Source: Thermoactinomyces sp. DSM 45891 | Lineage (GTDB): Bacteria > Bacillota > Bacilli > Thermoactinomycetales > Thermoactinomycetaceae | Assembly: GCF_900119485.1 (NCBI RefSeq) | Contig: NZ_FPJZ01000021.1 | Span: forward strand, 1-39,706 | Length of the DNA: 39,706 nt | Direction: 5' to 3' | Shown here: piece by piece, positions 33,809 through 39,706 of the stretch | How positions within the stretch are numbered: position 1 is the stretch's first letter | Layout: every line of letters begins with the position of its first letter | Notes under the pieces: model-generated | Database searches by the model: none | Seen by the model: the letters and a program-made list of their open reading frames with translations, nothing else | Told to the model about the DNA's origin: nothing | Program-made: the position numbers and the translations under genes

Positions 33809-35390
33809 GGTTAAACACCTCTAATGCACCCTTGATCCATTTTTCATTTTCTTCCTCGTATTGTAGGGATGAAATCATGTCGTAGAGACTCGCGTCTAAC
33901 TTGGCTTTCTCTTTGCGAATGTCTTGGATTTGTGCACCAATGGTTGCCATGTCGATCGGTGCCTCTTCTTCAAAGGTATCCACATAGCGAGGGATATTTA
34001 GGTTAAAATCATTTTCCTCCATTTCATCAAAACTAGCGAGATAGGCATATTTCTCTACAGATTTCCGATTCTTATAAGAATCAATGATTTTGTCAATGTT
34101 TTCTTGAGAGAGTTTATTTTGATTCTTTCCTTTGACGAACTCTTTACTTGCATCAATAAAGAGAACATCACGAGAGGTACGACCTTTCTTCAATACAATG
34201 ACCGTTGTGGGAATGGCGGTTCCATAGAATAAATTGGCTGGGATACCAATAACTGCATAAATACTTCCATCCATTACTAATTTCTGACGGATCGCCCTCT
34301 CTGCTGCTCCACGGAAGAGAACACCATGTGGTAAGACAATCGCCATGGTTCCCGAATCCTTCAAATGATAGAATCCATGTAACAAAAAAGCAAAGTCTGC
34401 CTTTGATTTCGGTGCTAACTTTCCGTATCGACTAAAGCGCGGATCATCTAAGAAGGTCTGAAGAGATGCCCACTTTGCCGAATAAGGAGGATTCATCAGG
34501 ACAGAATCAAATTGATAGGGCTCATCCGTAGGCCAGTCTTGGTTTAAGGTATCCGCATTGCGTAAGTGCATATCTTCTTTGCTGACCCCATGCAGAATCA
34601 AGTTCATCTTCGCAAGATTAAAAGTCGTGGCATTTAACTCTTGCCCATGATACTTCACACTATTGGGGCGATTGAGATATTTCCTGACATTTAGCATCAA
34701 TGAACCTGATCCCATGGTTGGATCGTAGACACCAAATATTTGTTTGTTCTCTTGACCGATTGCGACGATACGAGCCATCATATCGGATACTTCATGTGGG
34801 GTGTAAAACTCCCCTGCTTTCTTACCCGCTTCAGAAGCAAATTGACCAATTAAGAATTCATACGCATCTCCAATGACATCGCCATTATGTCCCATGACAT
34901 CGATATCATCCAGTTTCTTCAGTACTTCGGTAATGGTAATGTTACGCTGTTGCTCATCGGCTCCTAGTTTTTTTGATTGTAAATCCACATCATCAAACAG
35001 CCCATTAAAGTGCGCGTATTGGATAGATAAATGATTAAACGCTTCTTTCAGCGATTTCAATTGAAATATGTTTTTATTTGCCTGTTCGACTAATTCACTG
35101 AACAAATATTTTGGCTCTATCTCATAATCCAATATATCGATCAGCGTTTCTTTTACATTCTGTTTCTGATCTTCGTCAGCTAATGCTTTCTTGTACAAGT
35201 CCGTTTGTTTTTTTGATATGTTGTATTCTGTTAGTGATTCACCTGATAATTCCACTACTTTTCGTAACAACTTGTCCGATAAAAACTTGTAGAAAATCAA
35301 TCCTAGGAGGTAGTTCTTGTACTCCGATGCATCCATTTTGCTTCGTAAGTTGTCTGCAGCACTATACAACTTTATGTTTAATTTAGACAT
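33798..35390 (-). CDS. hsdM: Type I restriction-modification DNA methyltransferase (HsdM)
   Basis: HsdM methylates adenine in the bipartite target set by HsdS. The protein has 530 residues from ATG 35390, which follows GGGGGA at 8 nt; the frame is open for 15 more codons without an SD. Landmarks are the N-terminal helical domain (SEYKNYLLGLIFYKFLSDKL), GEFYTPHEVSDMM near 199, the SAM motif DPTMGSGSLML near 225, and the catalytic NPPY near 308. The stop lies within the start of hsdS, and a half-S gene ends 17 nt upstream, so all four genes form one operon. Confidence 0.97.
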   Translation of the reverse strand: MSKLNIKLYSAADNLRSKMDASEYKNYLLGLIFYKFLSDKLLRKVVELSGESLTEYNISKKQTDLYKKALADEDQKQNVKETLIDILDYEIEPKYLFSELVEQANKNIFQLKSLKEAFNHLSIQYAHFNGLFDDVDLQSKKLGADEQQRNITITEVLKKLDDIDVMGHNGDVIGDAYEFLIGQFASEAGKKAGEFYTPHEVSDMMARIVAIGQENKQIFGVYDPTMGSGSLMLNVRKYLNRPNSVKYHGQELNATTFNLAKMNLILHGVSKEDMHLRNADTLNQDWPTDEPYQFDSVLMNPPYSAKWASLQTFLDDPRFSRYGKLAPKSKADFAFLLHGFYHLKDSGTMAIVLPHGVLFRGAAERAIRQKLVMDGSIYAVIGIPANLFYGTAIPTTVIVLKKGRTSRDVLFIDASKEFVKGKNQNKLSQENIDKIIDSYKNRKSVEKYAYLASFDEMEENDFNLNIPRYVDTFEEEAPIDMATIGAQIQDIRKEKAKLDASLYDMISSLQYEEENEKWIKGALEVFNHAK

Positions 35391-35407
35391 GTGGTCTTCC
35401 CCCGTAT

Positions 35408-35971
35408 CTATTCTTTTTCCATTCGATTCAAACATTCTAAATAGAATTTCTTTTCTAGTTCCACTTGCTTCTTCGCTAAGGCTTGTCGCTTGCGAAAGAG
35501 GAAATATGTGTTACCAATGATTTGTTGCTCCTTGATACTCGGTAGCCGAATTTCCAACTCTTTGAGAATGGCGGGAGTTAACTTAGGTACAGTACTTCCT
35601 TGCATAAAAACAGCCATTTGTTTTCTCATGTAACCCGATTCATTCAACGCATAACAGAGATAATTACGATCTAACTGATCATCATGGGTAATAAGGAGTT
35701 TCGCAAAATTTTGGTTGATGATCTTCCCCTGATTTACCTCACTCACTATCCCTGCTTTGGAACTAACAAAGCTGAAAACAACATCTCCTACACAACTCAA
35801 ATAGCTATCATCCTGATGGGAATTAGAACTTGCATGGGATTCGAGAAAGAAACCATCCAGATCATTTCTTAAATCCTCAAACGAATAAGCCATCAGACTT
35901 AGATCATCTTTCTCATTTCCTCTAGAAAGATTTCTTCCGATTTTAACTGTTACAACATCATCAAGTTTCAT
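35408..35971 (-). CDS. Half-length HsdS-like protein with one target domain
   Basis: The 187-residue protein starts MKLDDVVTVKIGRNLSRG, like the beginning of an HsdS target domain. It has GSTVPKLTPAILKELEIRLPS, the typical end of a target domain, and then a helical stretch (EQQIIGNTYFLFRKRQALAKKQVELEKKF) like the HsdS spacer. It is thus one half of a normal S subunit. The ATG follows GGAAGGA at 6 nt, directly behind the operon promoter, and the gene is intact. It might dimerise into a second specificity subunit, compete with full HsdS, or be a remnant; the sequence cannot decide. Confidence 0.8.
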   Translation of the reverse strand: MKLDDVVTVKIGRNLSRGNEKDDLSLMAYSFEDLRNDLDGFFLESHASSNSHQDDSYLSCVGDVVFSFVSSKAGIVSEVNQGKIINQNFAKLLITHDDQLDRNYLCYALNESGYMRKQMAVFMQGSTVPKLTPAILKELEIRLPSIKEQQIIGNTYFLFRKRQALAKKQVELEKKFYLECLNRMEKE

Positions 35972-35988
35972 ATTCTATCCTTCCAAAA

Positions 35989-36010
35989 AAGTAATTCTTA
36001 GAAATTACTT
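35989..36010. promoter_or_regulatory. Palindrome 1 in the R-M operon leader
   Basis: Arms AAGTAATT and AATTACTT pair around six bases. It lies about 12 to 33 nt downstream of the expected transcription start. On the minus strand TTTTTT follows, so it could act as an operator, as an attenuator hairpin, or as the terminator of the upstream gene. The 18-bp core (35991-36008) is 17/18 identical to the inverse of palindrome 2. Confidence 0.6.
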
Positions 36011-36028
36011 TATGTAGATCACATTTAG

Positions 36029-36057
36029 ATCATATCACCCTAAAAATATCCCGTCAA
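36029..36057 (-). promoter_or_regulatory. Promoter of the restriction-modification operon
   Basis: On the minus strand TTGACG (36057-36052) and TATGAT (36034-36029) are separated by exactly 17 nt, a near-consensus sigma-A promoter. The expected start of transcription is near 36022, about 50 nt before the half-S ATG. Confidence 0.75.
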
Positions 36058-36061
36058 TCGT

Positions 36062-36477
36062 TTATATGTAATTTTTAAGAATTACGTTCTTGGAGAATTC
36101 ATTTGCAAGCATATCTGCAAACATCTGTACATTTTCGACATACCCTGTTTCTCCTTTTACAGAATATAAATCGTGGGCTAATTGTGCCAGCTCTTCAGGA
36201 TGCTGATAATAATAGTCATCCTGTGTATAAAGGACTGCCGCCGGACAATTCCATCTATTCTGTGGATCAAATAGAAATTCGTTTGCTTGTACGATACATC
36301 CAAGATAAACGTCACCTTGTTGATAGAATTCCTTTTGTCTAAGGTATAGATGAATTAAGGGATCGGTTCGACGATCTTTTCTCACCAATCCGGAGGCCAC
36401 ACCTTATCAAGCCATCGCCATTGATGTTTCTTTTTATGAAAATAATCACGAGTTTCATAGATGTTAAAAGGAATCAT
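36062..36477 (-). pseudogene. Frameshifted small gene, immunity-like context
   Basis: An ATG at 36477 with a strong GGAGGAG SD (7 nt) opens MIPFNIYETRDYFHKKKHQW and stops at TGA after WPPDW (36383). The next frame continues at once as VRKDRRTDPLIHLYLRQKEF and ends with NVILKNYI at 36062. Joining the frames by one nucleotide near 36380 gives about 138 residues. The gene therefore carries a recent frameshift, or the base call is wrong. It sits among toxin and immunity remnants, so an immunity role is possible, but the family is not recognised. Its last codons contain palindrome 2. Confidence 0.65.
36068..36085. promoter_or_regulatory. Palindrome 2 upstream of the R-M promoter
   Basis: GTAATT and AATTAC arms flank TTTAAG. 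The reverse complement matches the core of palindrome 1 at 17 of 18 positions. It lies 10 bp upstream of the -35 box, with its centre 77 bp from that of palindrome 1, so the two sites bracket the promoter. Confidence 0.6.
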
Positions 36478-36581
36478 AATCTTTCTCCTCCTGCTTATAT
36501 ATCCTTTTGACAAAACAATCACCTCCATACCGAAGCCCAGAAGCGATTTTACAACTTTCTTTTCAATAGAAGTACTTGATA

Positions 36582-36995
36582 CTATGTTTTTATTTCTTCT
36601 ACTTGTACTTCTGTACATAAAATGGATAGCCAAGGTCTATCAAGTTCTACCGTATAGATATCTAGATGTATTATATCAGGCCTATTACACTGGGATAATA
36701 GAGGTGATTTTTCATTCAAAATGAATTTCACAATAGTAAACCAGCTTCCTATATGAGCTTCTTTTACTTCCTTCCTAGGAACATCCAAAAATTGTTCAAC
36801 CATATTAAAATCTGCCTTTAAACAGTTTTTAAATATGATCTTCAGAAACAATTTTTCTCCGTCTCGTTCAGTCCAAAAGTAATTAACATCCATTGATAAA
36901 TCAAGCAAGTTTTTTTCCCATCGAATATTCTCAATAAAACTATCAGTAAAATCGTACTCTTCCATAATCTCTTTTGTATCTCTAGAAAATATCAT
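36582..36995 (-). CDS. Putative immunity protein of the toxin tip at 37.1-37.5 kb
   Basis: The 137-residue protein is acidic, has no signal or membrane segment, and starts MIFSRDTKEIMEEYDFTD after GAAGAGG at 8 nt. It lies 80 nt downstream of the end of toxin remnant 2, the position where immunity genes sit in polymorphic-toxin cassettes. FLKIIFKNCLKADFNMVEQF and the C-terminal strand-rich part fit a small alpha/beta immunity fold, but no named family is recognised. The call is by context. Confidence 0.6.
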   Translation of the reverse strand: MIFSRDTKEIMEEYDFTDSFIENIRWEKNLLDLSMDVNYFWTERDGEKLFLKIIFKNCLKADFNMVEQFLDVPRKEVKEAHIGSWFTIVKFILNEKSPLLSQCNRPDIIHLDIYTVELDRPWLSILCTEVQVEEIKT

Positions 36996-37075
36996 TTAAA
37001 AAACCTCTTCTACTCTGATTTTAAATCTATGCACTATCCTAAAAATAGAGGCGAATAATGCACAGATTCAGCGAA

Positions 37076-37502
37076 CTATCCGCCAAAATAAAAATGCGTA
37101 AGGTCTCTTAGCTCTTGCCTAGTTGCACTACTAGGAAACACTCCATGTTCATCAAGATATCCGCCACCCTTGTTTTGAACCCTAAAGTAAGACCTTCCAT
37201 TTTCTGGTGTTTGATGAATGCGCATTTTGGTTCCCGTCTGGGGATCAACAAGAATATCTGCTGGACCACTCTTCTTTCCACCTGACTCAACAAGGATTCC
37301 ACCCTTTTGATTTCAAATCCTCTATCAGTTTTGAAGGACTCGAATTTCTAGCTATATCCTTATAGTTCTGTTTAGCAAAGCCCCCACCTCTAGAGAACAT
37401 ATTGATCAATTCACCAATATCCTGCCCCAGATTCTTCGCACCGCCGCCTCCACCTACAGTTGCAGATACACCAACTAGCATGGAGAAGAAGCCGTTAAAA
37501 AT
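37076..37502 (-). pseudogene. Toxin-tip remnant 2 with linker, frameshifted
   Basis: After an in-frame TAG the frame reads IFNGFFSMLVGVSATVGGGGG, then AKNLGQDIGELINMFSRGGG, the same linker as in the main toxin at the right edge. The tip follows (FAKQNYKDIARNSSPSKLIE, LKSKGWNP). A stop at about 37282 is overcome by one nucleotide, after which the other frame continues VESGGKKSGPADILVDP, RIHQTPENGRSYFRVQNKGG and ends LRDLTHFYFGG. The SGPA and THF motifs recall small RNase-like toxin tips, but that is a weak resemblance. It is a displaced cassette without its own N-terminal delivery part. Confidence 0.7.
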
Positions 37503-37513
37503 CTAGATTCGCA

Positions 37514-38005
37514 TCAAGTATGGAGACAATGAAGTAATTGGGCAATCGATTGTTCCATATCTGAATTACAATCGATATCCAAGATACGCATATCCTCATC
37601 TGTAGCTGGTTCGAATCCAATTCGGATCTGTTCCAAATGAAATGTGGATTGAATTTTAAACAGATAGATCAGGAGTTTACGATAGTCGGTCTCATTTTTA
37701 TAGAACTCCTCTTCTTCTACATGTATAAAAATATCACCATGCTCCTCATCAAATGAGAATAAAACCAGAACATTTTTCATTGTCACACCCAAATTCAACT
37801 CGTTCAACAAGACTGTACCACTACCTTTAGGTCGTAGAACTCTTTCGATACTATCCAAATCAACGTAATCGATAGATTTTCCAGCTTGATTATCGTAGAA
37901 ATTAGATGACTTCACAAAATCTGATGATATTTTAAAAACATCATATACTAGCGGATCAAGATGTTTCCTAGGAAAATCAACCAAAATTATTTCGATATAT
38001 TCCAT
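37514..38005 (-). CDS. Putative immunity protein of toxin tip 3
   Basis: The 163-residue protein starts at ATG 38005 after GGGGGAGGG, 13 nt behind the stop of toxin tip 3, so it is its probable immunity partner. It is acidic and cytosolic in style (HVEEEEFYKNETDYRKLL, DIDCNSDMEQSIAQLLHC). It is paralogous to the gene at 28384, with the same length and high identity. Its stop is followed within 9 nt by remnant 2. The frame is intact even though the matching toxin is broken, as expected for an orphan immunity gene kept for protection. Confidence 0.75.
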   Translation of the reverse strand: MEYIEIILVDFPRKHLDPLVYDVFKISSDFVKSSNFYDNQAGKSIDYVDLDSIERVLRPKGSGTVLLNELNLGVTMKNVLVLFSFDEEHGDIFIHVEEEEFYKNETDYRKLLIYLFKIQSTFHLEQIRIGFEPATDEDMRILDIDCNSDMEQSIAQLLHCLHT

Positions 38006-38018
38006 GGAACCCTCCCCC

Positions 38019-38420
38019 TTACTGATCAATAAAGCCCTTAAAGGTACCATCCAAATTTAACCTGATCCCTCGTCCATCTGGTAATTGTTTTTCTAAGAAA
38101 GAGGTCCCTCTATTGTTTGTAACACTTGTAAAAGAACCTGGTACATCCAGAATTTCATTCAAGTGATTTAAAGCCTGATTATTTATTTCATTAGATCCAC
38201 CTTTTACTTTCCTCAAAATATCTCGGTTGCGTCCAGATCATAGATACTTGGATGCAAGACCTGCTTCTGTTTCCTCGATGAGACGGTTTTTATCGTACTT
38301 GTAGGTAGAGAGTACACCGTCTTTTGTTTTTTGTACAAGATTGATATTCGCATCAAGAGTGTATTCCTCTGTGGAGGATTGGGTTCCCGATTTATCATAG
38401 TAGTATGAGGCACTAATATC
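38019..38420 (-). pseudogene. RHS-repeat fragment followed by toxin tip 3
   Basis: In one frame the segment reads SASYYYDKSGTQSSTEEYTL, DANINLVQKTKDGVLSTYKY, DKNRLIEETEAG, which is clear YD/RHS-repeat sequence. An in-frame TGA (38240-38238) follows, then DILRKVKGGSNEINNQALNH, LNEILDVPGSFTSVTNNRGT and the end LPDGRGIRLNLDGTFKGFIDQ-like tail. That tail pattern is common in small nuclease tips of polymorphic toxins (BECR-type), which is a tentative match. The normal hundred or more residues between RHS core and tip are missing. It is an internally deleted relic of an earlier toxin gene. Confidence 0.7.
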
Positions 38421-38427
38421 TCACCGC

Positions 38428-38538
38428 TTATATTGCATCTGGACCGAAATCACCATCTGTAAAAAGACAATGATACACGGTTACATCATCCGTTCTCAGT
38501 TGTTTAATTATTTCTCGTAATTGAGTTAAGCTCATCAT
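38428..38538 (-). CDS. Possible small ORF or gene fragment of 36 codons
   Basis: ATG 38538 opens MMSLTQLREIIKQLRTDDVT and ends TDGDFGPDAI-stop. No SD is seen; it lies 18 nt after the terminator of the immunity gene. It could be the C-terminal stub of a lost immunity or other gene. Confidence 0.25.
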   Translation of the reverse strand: MMSLTQLREIIKQLRTDDVTVYHCLFTDGDFGPDAI

Positions 38539-38555
38539 CCATACTGGGCGCACTT

Positions 38556-38598
38556 AAAAAAAGTAACAGGGATGTCGAATGACTTGCCTGTTACTTTT
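38556..38598 (-). terminator. Rho-independent terminator of the main toxin-immunity unit
   Basis: On the minus strand AAGTAACAGG and CCTGTTACTT pair around a 16-nt loop and are followed by TTTTTT. It marks the 3' end of the intact transcription unit; everything below 38.55 kb in this cluster is downstream relic material. Confidence 0.85.
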
Positions 38599-38627
38599 AG
38601 AACAAACTTTCTAAGTGTCAAGTGCGG

Positions 38628-39059
38628 CTACATTTCACTCACTTTATATTCAATCAGCCGAATACCACGTGAGTTAATCGCTGGAACTAGCTTTGATAGA
38701 TACCAACTGATATCTGTGATTCTATCAATCAGTATTTTTCGATTCTTGTTGACCATGAAGGAACAGTTTCCATCCGGCCAAATCAAGAAATCCCCTCCAA
38801 CATCCGTGTCTTCCCATGTTATAGTGATACCAATCACCTCGTTCTGATCTATCTTTCTTTGAACCAACTCTTGTAACTGGTCAAGACTCATCTTTTCACG
38901 CTGCCAATCGTAATCATCAATATCCCCAACTGGTAAATAAAAGACTTTGCCGAATTCATCATGGTATTTCCAACCATTTGACATTAGACTTTGAAATAAT
39001 ACCATCTTTGTACTGTCTCTATACACCAATTGGAAATCGATAGACGACTCTACTGACAT
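38628..39059 (-). CDS. Putative immunity protein of the main toxin
   Basis: The 143-residue protein starts at ATG 39059 with AGGGGGAAG close upstream, 12 nt after the toxin stop. It has no signal or membrane segment and is acidic (PVGDIDDYDWQREKMSL, TWEDTDVGGDFLIWPDG). Immediate placement behind a toxin tip and before a terminator is the standard toxin-immunity arrangement, so it probably binds and blocks the nuclease tip. No named immunity family is recognised. Confidence 0.7.
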   Translation of the reverse strand: MSVESSIDFQLVYRDSTKMVLFQSLMSNGWKYHDEFGKVFYLPVGDIDDYDWQREKMSLDQLQELVQRKIDQNEVIGITITWEDTDVGGDFLIWPDGNCSFMVNKNRKILIDRITDISWYLSKLVPAINSRGIRLIEYKVSEM

Positions 39060-39071
39060 AGCTCTTCCCCC

Positions 39072-39706
39072 TTAATCAAGCCATCCATGGTATGGAATGC
39101 CCTTTTTGTTCATGTAATCTTTAAATACTTTAGGAATAGGTACATTTGAATACAGCTCATACGTTGCACCATTTTCCTTGGCAATTTGCAATCTTGAACC
39201 CATATCAGACTTAAATTTTCCAATCTCGGCTGGGTTGTCAACTCTACTTTCAAAATAAGAACCTGACTTAGCTTCCCACCATTTATTTCCTACTCCACCA
39301 TCAAACTCTCTTCCTCCCTTCTTAAAACTCCCACTCCCACCTAAATTATCAGTGAGAAAGTCTTCGAAATCCTTATCATAGAGACCTTTAGCACTAGGTC
39401 TGGAGCCTCCACCTCTAGAGAACATATTGATCAATTCACTAATATCTTGCCCCAGGTTCTTCGCTCCACCACCTGCAACTCCTGTGCCCCGGCAGATACA
39501 CCAACTAACATGGAGAAGATATCACCTGCCACGGCTCCTACGTGATAAGCGACTCCTTTTTCCTCGTTAGGGTCACTTAAATCTGCAAGTCCCAGAGTGA
39601 AGATATTACTGTTGATTCGATCTCTGGCTCCGTTAATAAACTGCGAAACCGATTTGGTGGCAGATTGGGTTGCTTTCTTGACATTGTTTACAATTTTCTT
39701 GACGGC
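39072..39706 (-). pseudogene. C-terminal end of a large polymorphic toxin with nuclease-like tip, frameshifted, cut by the window edge
   Basis: From the right edge the frame reads AVKKIVNNVKKATQSATKSV, INSNIFTLGLADLSDPNEEK, GDIFSMLVGVSAG, a pre-toxin region. At about 39485 the frame is lost: this frame stops soon, while the next one continues GVAGGGAKNLGQDISELINM, FSRGGG and then the tip. The tip (LYDKDFEDFLTDNLGG, GGREFDGG, WWEAKSGSYFE, GSRLQIAKENGATYELYSN) has D and ExK residues typical of restriction-endonuclease-fold toxins. A single missing base, perhaps in the CCCC run at 39488-39491, would restore one ORF, so a sequencing error is possible. The RHS fragment at 38.3 kb suggests an RHS/WapA-type delivery protein upstream. 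Confidence 0.7.

Noticed and set aside
37108..37302. A 64-codon minus-strand ORF over toxin remnant 2
   Set aside because: It is in a different frame from the toxin tip, which gives a sensible protein ending in THFYFGG over the same DNA.
38213..38413. A 66-codon minus-strand ORF over the RHS fragment
   Set aside because: A different frame over the same DNA gives recognisable YD/RHS repeats, so this frame is a shadow.
1..39706. CRISPR array or insertion sequence
   Set aside because: No regularly spaced short repeats, no transposase-like protein and no terminal inverted repeats with target duplication were seen.

Overview
The window looks like a chromosomal segment of a Gram-positive, low-to-moderate GC member of the Bacillota (class Bacilli). 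Shine-Dalgarno sites are strong, alaS has a T-box leader, and the order alaS-ireB-ruvX-DUF1292-mltG matches the Bacillus-type core order. A Thermoactinomycetaceae-like host is my guess, not something the sequence proves. Almost every gene lies on the minus strand.

Layout in coordinate order. 1-2053 is the 5' end of an NRPS gene (condensation plus the start of an adenylation domain), cut by the window edge. A very AT-rich spacer and a 32-codon plus-strand ORF with its own SD and terminator follow. 2576-6635 encodes a secreted M64-type metalloprotease with two Ig-like domains, an MFS exporter and an unexported Amidase_3. 6843-11427 is a histidine-utilisation operon hutH-hutU-hutI without hutP, hutG or hutM; its leader holds a very stable hairpin and a candidate CodY site. 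11699-14806 has a phosphohexomutase, a DUF975 membrane protein, a PQ-loop/SemiSWEET protein and a small unknown. 14915-15652 is a lone plus-strand sulfotransferase. 15710-21349 has a small unknown, a class B PBP (PbpI/YrrR-like), a double-DUF4822 lipoprotein and a two-component system in which the kinase precedes the regulator. 21472-27954 has tandem MltG paralogues, one lacking the usual catalytic Glu, two DUF1292-type proteins, RuvX, IreB and AlaS, followed by the alaS T-box.

From about 28.2 kb to the end the content is accessory. A truncated tRNA-Arg(ACG) 3' half with flanking direct repeats at 29.0-29.4 kb looks like an attachment-site scar. Next is a type I restriction-modification operon (half-S, hsdM, hsdS, hsdR in transcription order), with a consensus-like promoter between two nearly identical palindromes. 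36-39.7 kb is a graveyard of polymorphic-toxin cassettes: an RHS fragment, three different toxin tips, repeated linker sequences and several immunity-like genes. They trail a large toxin gene that enters from the right edge. One immunity gene has a paralogue of identical length on the other side of the restriction island, preceded by a degenerate copy of the toxin linker, so toxin-cassette material lies on both sides of the R-M island.

The strongest leads are the toxin-cassette array split by the R-M island, the paired palindromes around the R-M promoter, the MltG pair with an apparently inactive member at the conserved locus, the hut leader hairpin, and the 32-codon ORF.
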